Of a stretch of DNA of 64,000 nucleotides, positions 52,076 through 62,240 are shown one piece after another. Origin of the DNA: Neodiprion pinetum (lineage: Eukaryota; Arthropoda; Insecta; Hymenoptera; Diprionidae). A program made the translations under genes and the position numbers. The DNA lies in NCBI RefSeq assembly GCF_021155775.2, contig NC_060236.1:27480238-27544237 (forward strand), in the 5' to 3' direction. The notes below the pieces were generated by a model. That model did not search any database and was not told the origin of the DNA. It saw nothing but the letters and a program-made list of their open reading frames with translations. The first letter of the stretch is position 1, and the number at the start of each line of letters is the position of its first letter.

Positions 52076-52415
52076 TCGCTTGTTGAAATCGTACACCACT
52101 TTAGAAACCAGTCAGTTTTAAAACGCTTGAAATTACTTGATATCAGTTGAAATGACATCTAATCACGTGAAATCATGTGAAATCAAGTAAAATCACTTAA
52201 CATCGCATGAAATCGCATGAAATCACGTGAAATTGCATGAAATCGCACGTATATCTACTTGTTAAAATCGCAAACCAGTTTGAAAAGCAGTCAGTCATTT
52301 TTAAATCACTCGAAATGATGTGAAATCGGTTAAAATTACTTAAAATCTCATGAAATCGTTTGAAATCACTTGAAATGCCTTGACATTGCTTGAAATCGTT
52401 CGAAATCATTAATTT
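52076..52415. repeat. Degenerate about 10-bp minisatellite (TGAAATCACT type) in two units
   Basis: Many loosely spaced copies of TGAAATC(A/G)C(T/A). Two units start alike: TTGTTGAAATCGTACACCAC...CAGTCAGTTTTAAAACGCTT (from 52080) and TTGTTAAAATCGCAAACCAG...CAGTCAGTCATTTTTAAATC (from 52259). The minus-strand frame with SSDFKRFHEI-like repeats is only the repeat translated. Confidence 0.75.
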
Positions 52416-53000
52416 TATTCATGTATCAATTAGTTTAATTTCAATCACTTGTCAGCCGATCTATGATCGAATACCGCCTCGCGCCGCACGATACTTGTTG
52501 GAATAAGGACGGGTACCTATTTAGAACTTGGAGGTCTGCAAGAGCGACACAGCAGCGTAGCTTTTGCTGCTGATGACACATTGGTAATGATACATCCCCG
52601 CAGCTATTCATCGGCGAGTAACATTGTTAACTTGCTAATAAAGGGGGCGAAGAGTGGTGAGATGGAGAGAGAGAGAGAGAGCGGAAAGAGAAGGGTGGTT
52701 AAGCACCGGGGTGGCGAAGAGGTGAAAGGAAGCTAAAGCGAGATGCAAAATGGAGGACGACGGGTGATCGAGGCTCGGCCACAGCCGCCAAGCCTCCGCG
52801 ACACCGCGCCGCATCTCGGGATGATAATGACTTGACATCTGCACTCGGACCCCCGCTGAGAGGAAACGCAATTAATATTCGTAATTACGCCATTCCCTAC
52901 CTTGCTCGAAGATCCACATTTAATGAGGAGAAAAAACTTACTTTTATTATACAGCAACGGCTCTTTCATGACCGTAATAGTTATACAGTTAGTATGTATT

Positions 53001-53579
53001 AGGGTGTTTCCAATTTTTTTTTATTTTCACAATTTTACAAGCGGTTAAAGAAAATCCTTGCTTTCTGATCTAAAAGGAAGCCTCAAAAATACTGAGCAAT
53101 GTATAGCACCAATTTTAGGGTGCGATGAAAACGATTTTTGAAGAAAGAGAGAAATCGATATTAACACCCCTTTAACACCTATCGTCTCTTTTATACTATA
53201 CAAAGAAATCCGGTAATTGGACAGAAAAGATTATCTAAAACGCATTGCAGAGAAACGCTGATATCGAAGGATCGTCAAAAAAATTTTACTCTCATTTTTA
53301 TAACATTATTTCTTTTATATTTCATGAAGAAATGCATTATGGCATTTTTTGCGACCCATCTGTATCAACATTCCTCTGTAATGCGCTTTCGATAATTTTT
53401 TTGGGACATAGTACAGTTTTCAATGCGGTATGAAAAAAATATTACGCGTTAAAGGAGCGCTAATATCAATTTTTATTTTCAGTGTATGGTCTTTCTGAAG
53501 CTTCTTTGTAGGCTAGAATCAAGCAATTTTTGCATGCGCCTATAGAAAAATCGAAATTTTGTTGGATGTGAAACACCCT
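53001..53579. repeat. 579-bp foldback MITE-like element with AGGGTGTTTC ends
   Basis: Starts AGGGTGTTTC and ends GAAACACCCT. Inner segments pair across the element: the CTTTCTGATCTAAAAGGAAG region with the reverse complement of CTGAAGCTTCTTTGTAGGCT, and TCGATATTAACACCCCTTTA with TAAAGGAGCGCTAATATCAA. No transposase frame. Confidence 0.8.
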
Positions 53580-55581
53580 GCTACTAAACGCCTAGAGGTT
53601 TTTCAATCATTCTTTAATATTTCACTGTCCATTGTCAGTGGATAAATTTATTCGTTCGTACCAATAGTTCCTATGCAACCATGCCACCTTTTAGACTACG
53701 GTCACCCCCTGCAGCTAAAATCTGTCAGGAACAGCATGCAAAGTTCAACGGACACTGGTTTCGTGTTTCATGTATAATTACATAATTACCGTCTAAACAT
53801 GGAATACAGCAAAAATATTTATACCGATAACAATCACAGATATATCGCGCAAGTTATTTTCACTGCAGTCGGATTAATTCTGTAACAGAAAGTTCTTTTC
53901 ACTAGCGAACGCTACTTCCAATGCCCTTTCTTACTTCGAAACTCTGCAATATCTATTTAACAAAGGATGAAACAGTAAATGAATAAATCACGACCAATGA
54001 AACTCGACAAAAGTCACTACAGATTTGACTTATCAAAAATTCTCAGCCATTTGCCGAGGTCACATTGCACGTAAAAGTCTCTAAAATTGTCTTGATAGAA
54101 ACTACGGGTTGAATTCTAAATTTGACTACTGTAAGTGAAAAAAAAACCAGAAAAAAAAAATTTATACTGATATTTCTCGCGTTGGACGTTTATTTTAAAT
54201 TATCAGTCGGGTATATTATTGAAAATAAATTTTCTGTTAACTTTACATCCTTCCCTAGATCGATTTATAAATATACCTATACCTATAAGGATAGTAACAC
54301 CGTTAAACCCGGTTTTGGAAATGAGAAAATAGAAGAGAGCCTGCAACGATGCACTCGAATTGCACAAAGCGCGTTGCTGCGAGCGTTAACGTGTATAGAC
54401 ATTTCGCTACATGTCGTACTTATAGATGGAGAGGGTCGAGTCAAAAGGAAGGGACGCGTAGCGGCGTATCCGCGCGGGGAAGTTCTCAAAGCCGGTATGA
54501 TGATCGGTGAGATATTATCGGTAAATGGTGGCAATTATGATAATGGGGGGTAATTCCCTGCGAAATTCGTCCTGTGCGGAATCACCACTTCACGGGCGAA
54601 GAAGGGAAGAACGGGGACATGGGAATTGGGATTGGGGGTGGGAATGGGGGTGGGGGGGTGGGTACCCGTACGTACGAACCGAGCACCGAGTAGACTCCTA
54701 ATAAAGGAAACAGTTAGATTCAAACGAGCTCTTCGATAATTATTCTCGTGCCCGTTCTTCCACCCCTCAAATACCCCTGACATCTCACCCCGCTGCAACA
54801 GGGTACCTACAACCTCTGACAATGCGACAAATTGTTCACACTTCCCTCTTTCGGGGCCACAACGATTAGCTCAAGCCAATCACCGCGCAACTTTGGGTTA
54901 TAAATCTCTCACGGAATGGATTAATATACCTTCTTGATTGTCTTGCACTTAATCCTGACGAGAATAAAGAGATTTATTTCGGGTGGTTCGAGTACTTACT
55001 CGTTATGTGGCTGAGGGGGTTCTTAAGTCGGCGACCAATTTTTTTTTGTTTACAATTTTATCACAGTTTTGTCGAAACCAATAATAGGATTATAAATCAA
55101 CTATTGTTCACCTTGAACTAACCTTTGGTGAACGGTGAAAATCCTGGTGCATTCATTCCATTTCATTCTTGGATGATGGATTATTATTGTTCGGAAGACC
55201 ATTGTTTACAATGCTACCACGGCAGTTTTAGATTATAATTATTCAGGATTGCAATGATTTTGATTTTAATCAACACATATACCACTTTGAATTCACTAAT
55301 TGATAGAAAAAAAAAAAACTTCTATCACTGAGAATTTTCTGAAGAAACTTTTCCGAACAATATAATTAGTCACCGTGACAGTGAAATCGGACGAGTCTAC
55401 CAAATTTTCGTTGTAACGAGATATTCGAAAGAATATTGATTCTCAATGATACAACCTTCAGCCTAACGAAAAAACAAATATTGGTAAATGATCGACAGTT
55501 TAGGTATTAGATTCGCTAATAAATTCTGTATGCAATAACAAACCATTTGTTCATCGGCTTGCAGTTTGTTGCTTTGCGTAT

Positions 55582-55604
55582 CTATATATATATATATATA
55601 TATA
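55582..55604. repeat. (TA)n microsatellite
   Basis: About 23 bp of TA. Confidence 0.9.
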
Positions 55605-55652
55605 AATAGGTAGGAAAGTATACATATATATCAATAGGTAGGAGTATATAAA

Positions 55653-55720
55653 AAAATTGGTAGGAAATTATATTATATAAATTATATTAGTTTGGAATAA
55701 TATAATTTCCTACCAATTTT
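55653..55720. repeat. Short perfect inverted repeat
   Basis: Arms AAAATTGGTAGGAAATTATA (55653) and TATAATTTCCTACCAATTTT (to 55720), 23 bp each with a 22-bp spacer. A related TAGGTAGGA phrase is repeated at 55609 and 55636. Confidence 0.8.
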
Positions 55721-58700
55721 ACAGCGTATTAACGCATACCCAATTAGAGTGAAAACAAGAAGAACTTTTATGTCTGAAATTATAGGCGTACATCGACGAA
55801 TGAGAGGTGTTACAGCGGAAAATTCGTCAAGTTGAAAAGAAAAAAAAAAGTTTTTCACGGACGCCGGTGTCTGTTAGAGGATTTTTTTTCCGCACCCGAG
55901 TTCGGCTGTAATGAAGCTACGTTATTAAAAAATTCATTTCAGGCACACCGTGGCGTGGTACGGGTCCTTCAAAAATACAACCCCGTAACCCTTGACCGTG
56001 GAGTAAATATATAACTCCGTGCACGTATGAGTTTCGATAAATAAGGGACCAAGAAACGGTTTCGACAGTAAAAATCTTTACTTACAATTTTTTTTACCAA
56101 TAATGACACTGTTTTACAAAATCATGTTCCCCCGTCACGCGTCTGCAATTATTCATTCGTAGCGACTGTATAGCGGCAGCAGCTGCACTTGCAACAGCCA
56201 TGCATGCGGTATAAGTATTAGCTCAACTAATTTGATGGTTTAATCAATTTCCACCACGACCCGTCGAGAGTTTAATAGTGACGTCATCATTTCCAACGGG
56301 CACAATAGGGTTAATCTCGCTAGGACGGGTTAATATTCGGTGAGTTAACAGAGTTTCAAATCCAGACAGGGCCGTACGTCCCACACTCGGAACTATAAGC
56401 CCCCCTCCCCCCCTCTCCGTTCTCCCGCATACCCGGTGAAAACGCGAATGTAACGCATGTTCCTTCGCAACTCCGGCTACTTGCTGGATTTCTACGTGGG
56501 ACACAATTGAGGATTTGGAAAAAAAAGTATAACATGTCAACTGAAATAATGAAAAATGTATTAAATCCCATGACTATTACGGCGGTACTGTTATTACCAA
56601 TGATCGAAAGATTACGCAAACAAAGACGTGATTACGACGAGGAAGAAGCCAGGAAGAGGGGCTGAAAAATCAGGACTCGAATAACGGAGGAAAAGTTGGA
56701 ATTTGGGATTTTTGGTGTTTCGTTTAGTTCGTCCCTGAATGCAGATTTCGAGCTCGCGTATTAGGTAGGTACGCAGTTAGGCAATAACCGCTGTCAATAA
56801 AGGAGGAACCCCGCGGAACGGTAAAGCGGCGGCGGGACCGAGAAGAGCGACGAGCGAAGAGGGATGAAGGCGAGAGGCGAGGAGGGAGGATGAGGAGCAG
56901 AGGCTGGCTGCCGCTTGGAGTGGTCCGCGCACTCGAAAATGCTACTCGCTAAATTAGGTGGGTTATATATGGGTTTCGTTTCATTTGCGAGCAAACTTTA
57001 ATAAACGCTAAAATTGCGTAAAAGAGCAAGGTTTTCAAACGGTGAATTGAGGGCGCTGATTTCACTGATCCGGACTATATTGAGTTTCTGTAGCTATGCG
57101 GCTACGTAGACTGCATACACACGGACGTTACGTACTCTATGCCTCACCCACGCCTCAACTTTTAGTGTTACTGTAATAATGTAGAATTGTTTCTTGACCT
57201 CGATTAAGATATGGAAGTCCGTGAGGCGAACAATTTTTTAAGCTCACGTTTCGACCCACCTCAGAAAGATTGTTTTATTTGTTTCACATCCGTTACAACT
57301 AACTGTAATAATATACTACGTAATAGATATTTTTTATGGGACATAGTGCAGGGCAACCGCGTAATGTTTCGTTTAATGCACAAGGATGATGTTCTTTGTA
57401 AGTAGTCGATGAGCGTACTCCAAAGACAATAAAGAGCAAAATGGCGGACGTTGACACGCTTCAGATTTCTCTTACCTTATAAAATCGTTTTTAGCACTCG
57501 CTAGATACCTAGCGCTACTTCACTTCGCACATAAAAATGGCAAGAATAGGTCGATTATGGTTCCAACTTTGACCACGGCATAAATCGCCAATATTTATCT
57601 CGCGAAATTTTTGCTAGAAAGTGTACGGATGCAGACTGTTTAAATTAATTATTCATTCAAACATTCAAGCGTACATTACTGTTATACTCACAATAAGAAG
57701 TCCATAAACGGCTCAAAGGTAAATTTACAATAACCGCGATTGTGGTGAATTTGAACATTGTCCAGGGTTTTTTAATAACGCAACTATTTTATGGTCGTGC
57801 AATAAAACAATTGAAGACTCCTGTGGACGGTTGAATACAGTCCTAATAGCTCGATAATCACCCAAAAGACTAATAATCCGCTGCAGCGATTTTAAGTCCT
57901 GCTAACTTATACCATCGGTATGAGCGGATTCCACTAATTGTTTGCCAGAAGTGTTTAAGCTTATCGTGAAACAAATGAACGCGACCTCGTTAAAACCATT
58001 TCGAAGATTATCTCTCAACATTTATTATTCAGATTTCAACACATCCTTGGAATAAATGTCCAGAAGTTTTGTCTTTCACCTAATGCGTGACTGGATTACT
58101 GATAACTCAGAATTACTAAGTACTTTCTTTAAATGTATCTAGTTTGTACCTACATATAAATTGCAAATTTTTGAATGTTGGTGAAGGAACAGCGTTTAGG
58201 CAAAGAATGTTTCGTGGGTTCGTCTGAAACAGATTTGCAGGCAATAACCATTCTCCGACATATCGTGATTTGACTCACCCAGAATAAGGCAGATAATATG
58301 TGTAGAGAAATTCATGAAATTCAGGGTCTATATCTTCGTATAGATAGAACGTATGTATACAGGCGGAATAAAATGCCTCATTCAAACGGAAACATCAAAG
58401 AGCTCAGTTTTCACATAGGAATGGAAATTATTAAATTCATGGAATTAAATCAGAGTTGAAAAATATTCTCAATTGTGACTATTGGAAACGTGCCCGACAA
58501 AGGAATCGCACGTGCCGCTGCTGCCTCTATACATTCTACCAAAGTGGCGACTGCTGTCTGCTCCCAACATTCCCAAGTCGTCTGCAGCATCGATTTAATA
58601 TAATGTAAAAAAAAATCAAACTCCTCCGACTGAGTGCCTAGACATTTTTATTCCCCTCTTAGATTTGATATAAAAAACTCTTCTTCTTTTTTCTCATCGT

Positions 58701-60816
58701 TTTTGAAAGGATTTTAAAGAAAATTTCCACCACAGTGGACAGCCGCGATTACTCATACTTCAAACTGAAACTGAACAAAATTTGAGATTCGAGCAACATT
58801 TCCTTTCATATAGTAAGAGCAGGAACGAGTGAAAATTATTACCGACTTAAATTTGGCGTAAGAATATAATTCTGCAATCGTATGATTCCAGGATACACCA
58901 ATAACGTTATGAAAATACGATTAATCCGAAGTATAGTAGAACTTGGATTAAAATAACATTCCATTATACAACTGACGGACCACTAAAATGCTTTTTTTTA
59001 TAAGTATACTCGGGTTCCAAACTTGACTATCTCACTTTAATAGTGAATGGGTCCCACAGTCTGAATCAAAAGATAGGAAACGAAAAAAATCACCTTTTGA
59101 AAAATGTCCTGCCAAATCATTGGCACCAACGATAGTCAAGATCTATTAATCGACATCCTACTATGTAACAGAAATGAATTTCAGCAGCTTTGAATAGCAG
59201 AAGGTAAAATATTAACAATTTAAGAATGTTTTTCATAATTAGAACGTTCAAAATAATTATACTCTAGTGTTTTTTAATCCAATCTTAATGAGTTTGCGAA
59301 CATTTTGACCGCTGATTAGATTCCCACAGATACTTTGAAAAGCATCCCAGACGTCTTACAGTATAGTATAGTTATAACGCGCAAATATAATTGTAACCAA
59401 CTCTGTTGCACAATGTTTACACGAATCTATTTTTATCCACTCTGGGAATTAACTATTTGTAAAGAAAATGAGCCAAAAAACGATTAAACCGAACCAAAAT
59501 CACCAAAGTATAATAATTGTAAACGTCCTAACTTAAACACTTTATCTGCAATTGTCGATATCTCAGCTTTGCTCATTCAAATATGCGCAATTCATTGGTG
59601 CAAATATTAATGCTAAATAATTTTAAGAGTTTCTTTTTTTCCAATTTTTCATTCAGACTCTAGTGTCCATTCATCTCTAAAGTTTGCCATTTCATTGAAA
59701 GAGGCGGCCCCAGAGTCTGGAAAATCGAATCGAGCGCTAGGCGTAGAAAATTATGTATAGGTCAGACATACCTCGGAGCGTCAGAAGCGCTCATACGGAA
59801 TAAAAGGGAAGTTGATTGGACGAACAGGACGCGTTAAGTCCGCTACTACTTGCCGCGATGGTCAGACCACTGAGTGGCAGATAATAAGTAGTAAGTATCG
59901 GTTGTTGATAGACGGACCTTAGTTTTCAAGCACGCGCCGAAACGTTGCATTAGGCGAATGGCCACGTGGCGCAAGCTGCAGCGAATCGCGAGTTAATCAG
60001 CGATCATGTAGTGGAATTTCCTCGTAGATCGTGGAACTCGTCTGATCACACGCCCCGTTGAACGTAAGAGGATAATCGGACGCGGGTGTTTCTCAGTATC
60101 CGATATAATTGTAATATATGCATACGTTGTCGGTCGTAATCGGATTTTTTTAAAGCTTGTCTTTTTCGGCGCTGCTTCCCAACAATAAACTGAATTACCA
60201 TCGAAGCAAAAAGGTGGGTAGTCGAAGATTCAGATATTTTCCGTCATCGATAAGTGAAGATTCTTGCAGGGTAAAAATTTTAGTGCAAAATTTCGAAATT
60301 TCTTATCGAATTTCTTCGTTAACCTTCTGCAAAGAGATACGATTCACGAAATTGGATCGACTTTGTTAGAGGAAGTATTTGGAGAATGTTTTAATGGAGT
60401 TGCAGAGAATAACTCCCGCCAAAAATATAAGAGGAATGATGGAACGGATAAACGCTGCTTAGTATACTTTTCAAATATTGCAATTCTTTCTATTCGTGTC
60501 ACAACTCCTGTATCCAGTCTAACGTAGCTAAGGAGTGCTTCTGATTTGTTGAAATACAATTAAAGTTTATTTCGCGGTTTTGGATTTTGATCGCGGTATC
60601 TTAGTTTCGGGAAAAACGTACGGGAATGGCAAGCGATCGAGATTGATCCAAAATCATTATAACTGTCATGATTTTCGAAAATTAATAAACAAAATGTCAC
60701 GAAGTAAACGATCGTTGCGTCCATCGAATCGACTGCAAGTCGCCTGAAGATTTAATAACGGTAGAATCAAAGGAGAGAAGATATCGAATGAAGTATCAAA
60801 AACATTGAAATATATG

Positions 60817-60822
60817 TTTCAG
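60817..60822 (+). other. Splice acceptor in PGPEP1 5' UTR
   Basis: TTTCAG after a T-rich stretch, 23 bp before the ATG, suggests a spliced leader exon. The best visible donor upstream is AAG|GTGGGT at 60214, weakly supported. Confidence 0.45.
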
Positions 60823-60845
60823 GGAATAATCATCAGGAGAAAATC

Positions 60846-61070
60846 ATGACTGACAATGGGAATAATAAGGGAAATCGCGTTGTTTTAGTAACGGGATTTG
60901 GCCCGTTCGCAGGGCATCCGAAAAATGCGAGCTGGGAAGCGGTTAAGGAACTCAAAAATTCGGATCTGGAGGATGTCTGCAACGTGACCATGGTCGCAAT
61001 GGAAGTTCCGGTAGCTTATGAGAGTGTCTCACATCTGATACCGAAACTATGGTTGGAGCACAAACCCATG
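60846..61070 (+). CDS. PGPEP1: PGPEP1 coding exon 1
   Basis: Encodes residues 1-75, including the GFGPF loop and the conserved NASW, ending HKPM before the GTAATC donor. The frame runs on only a few codons into the intron before TGA, which supports the splice. Confidence 0.93.
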
Positions 61071-61731
61071 GTAATCACATGATCAAACACCGTGTAATCT
61101 AATCTCTGCGGAGTTATTTGCATGGAAAATTTCTGAACTTTGACCAAATTTTATTCAATAAAGTAGATAAACCGAATCTTCTTTTTTCATTCCTTTCAAG
61201 AGACAAAAGTTACCGAGCGGAAACTTGTTTGATTTTTGGTTTTTAATCCTTTTCTTCGTTTCACTGATTAATCTATCTTATCTATTTTTCCCTATTTTTT
61301 TTCTGCAGCTTGTGGTGCACATTGGGGTTTCCGGCATGGCGAATTGTCTGGAGTTGGAATGCCGAGCGCACGGAAGTGGCTACAATAAATTGGACGTGTT
61401 TCAAAGCCTTCCGATTGCGGAAAACGAATTACTAGAGGATCCCGGGGAAGTTATAGAGACCGGTATAAACGTAAAGAGAATTTGCGACGAGCTGAATTGC
61501 CGCGATGATTCGATATCTTCCAACGACGAGGGCTGCAGAGCCGTTTTGTCAAAAGACGCAGGCTTGTATCTCTGCGAATACATATTTCGCAAGTCTCTTG
61601 AGATACGATCTGACAATACGATTTTCGTTCATGTACCCGACCTAAATGTCTACCCCGCAACTAAAAGCGCCAAGGGATTGTACCACGTGATACGACTGGC
61701 TCTCGAAGAGCTTGACGCTGCTAAAAATTGA
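60846..61731 (+). CDS. PGPEP1: Pyroglutamyl-peptidase I (cysteine peptidase C15), complete, 2 coding exons
   Basis: This cytosolic enzyme removes N-terminal pyroglutamate from peptides. The coding exons are 60846-61070 and 61309-61731, joined in phase 0 (ATG|GTAATC donor, TTTCTGCAG acceptor), giving 215 residues against about 209 in human PGPEP1. GFGPF is at residues 17-21 with N27 following, as expected for the substrate pocket. HIGVSGMA follows at 79-86. The predicted catalytic triad is E92, C164 (in SKDAGLYLCEYIF) and H183 (in FVHVP). An acceptor TTTCAG at 60817-60822, 23 bases before the ATG, implies an upstream non-coding exon; AAG|GTGGGT at 60214 is a possible donor. An AATAAA at 61891-61896 lies after the stop. 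The gene converges on INTS14, with 287 bp between the stop codons. All key residues are present, so it is probably active. Confidence 0.95.
61309..61731 (+). CDS. PGPEP1: PGPEP1 coding exon 2
   Basis: Begins after a polypyrimidine tract and CTGCAG with LVVHIGVSGMA, and carries all three predicted catalytic residues (E92, C164, H183). The stop is TGA at 61729-61731. Confidence 0.95.
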   Translation, partial: LVVHIGVSGMANCLELECRAHGSGYNKLDVFQSLPIAENELLEDPGEVIETGINVKRICDELNCRDDSISSNDEGCRAVLSKDAGLYLCEYIFRKSLEIRSDNTIFVHVPDLNVYPATKSAKGLYHVIRLALEELDAAKN

Positions 61732-61890
61732 TCTAATCTTAGTAAAAAAAAAAAACGATCGAGACAAAGGGAAAAGTTTGTTTCGCATTGAATTTAAAAT
61801 AATCGGCGAAAGGAGATAGTAGAAATAATCGAGTAAACCCAACGTGCATCACGTTGATAAAAAGATTTTAAGTATTATCCTCTTGCATGT

Positions 61891-61896
61891 AATAAA
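61891..61896 (+). terminator. Candidate poly(A) signal of PGPEP1
   Basis: AATAAA, 160 bp after the PGPEP1 stop codon, inside the convergent spacer. Confidence 0.5.
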
Positions 61897-61914
61897 ATAT
61901 TTTTTATAAAAATG

Positions 61915-61920
61915 TTTAAT
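61915..61920 (-). terminator. Candidate poly(A) signal of IntS14
   Basis: ATTAAA on the minus strand, about 100 bp past the IntS14 stop. If both signals are used, the two 3' UTRs interleave. Confidence 0.35.
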
Positions 61921-62018
61921 GATTATAATTAAATTAAAATTCACCAAGTTACTCGTGCATTCTTTGTATGGAACAAAAGAAATGATAAATTGGATATAGG
62001 TTTCTTTGAACGTATGAT

Positions 62019-62240
62019 CTAGTCGGGATGAAATTTTGTTCGAACAGGAGTTATATTGTTCTTCAGTTCTCGAGAATACGGCTTTTTCAGCATCTCGGCA
62101 ACGTGTCCCATCTGTATCGTGCAGTCCGGATTCAAGTTGGCGGGAAGAAGTGTGCACTCTCTTTCGAATATAGACGCCAGGCCATCCAAAAGTTCGACAA
62201 ATCCCATCGACAACGCAGCTCTTCTTAATCTGTTCAATTC
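62019..62240 (-). CDS. IntS14: IntS14 last exon
   Basis: Acceptor CATCTAG|GAA. Encodes ELNRLRRAALSMGFVELL and FERECTLLP, ending in KFHPD and a stop at 62019-62021. Confidence 0.94.
   Translation of the reverse strand, partial: ELNRLRRAALSMGFVELLDGLASIFERECTLLPANLNPDCTIQMGHVAEMLKKPYSRELKNNITPVRTKFHPD

Larger units (their letters stand above)
53580..60213. other. Long stretch without recognised genes
   Basis: The TA tract and inverted repeat at 55582-55720, G-rich tracts near 54610-54660 and an E-box CACGTG at 59963-59968 before the PGPEP1 locus. The 143-codon frame at 54122-54553 has no family motif. The PGPEP1 promoter probably lies near the right end. Confidence 0.5.

Noticed and set aside
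54122..54553. 143-codon plus-strand frame
   Set aside because: No recognisable domain, begins in a poly-A region, and no splice context.
61401..61660. Minus-strand frames within PGPEP1 exon 2
   Set aside because: Shadows of the conserved plus-strand peptidase exon.
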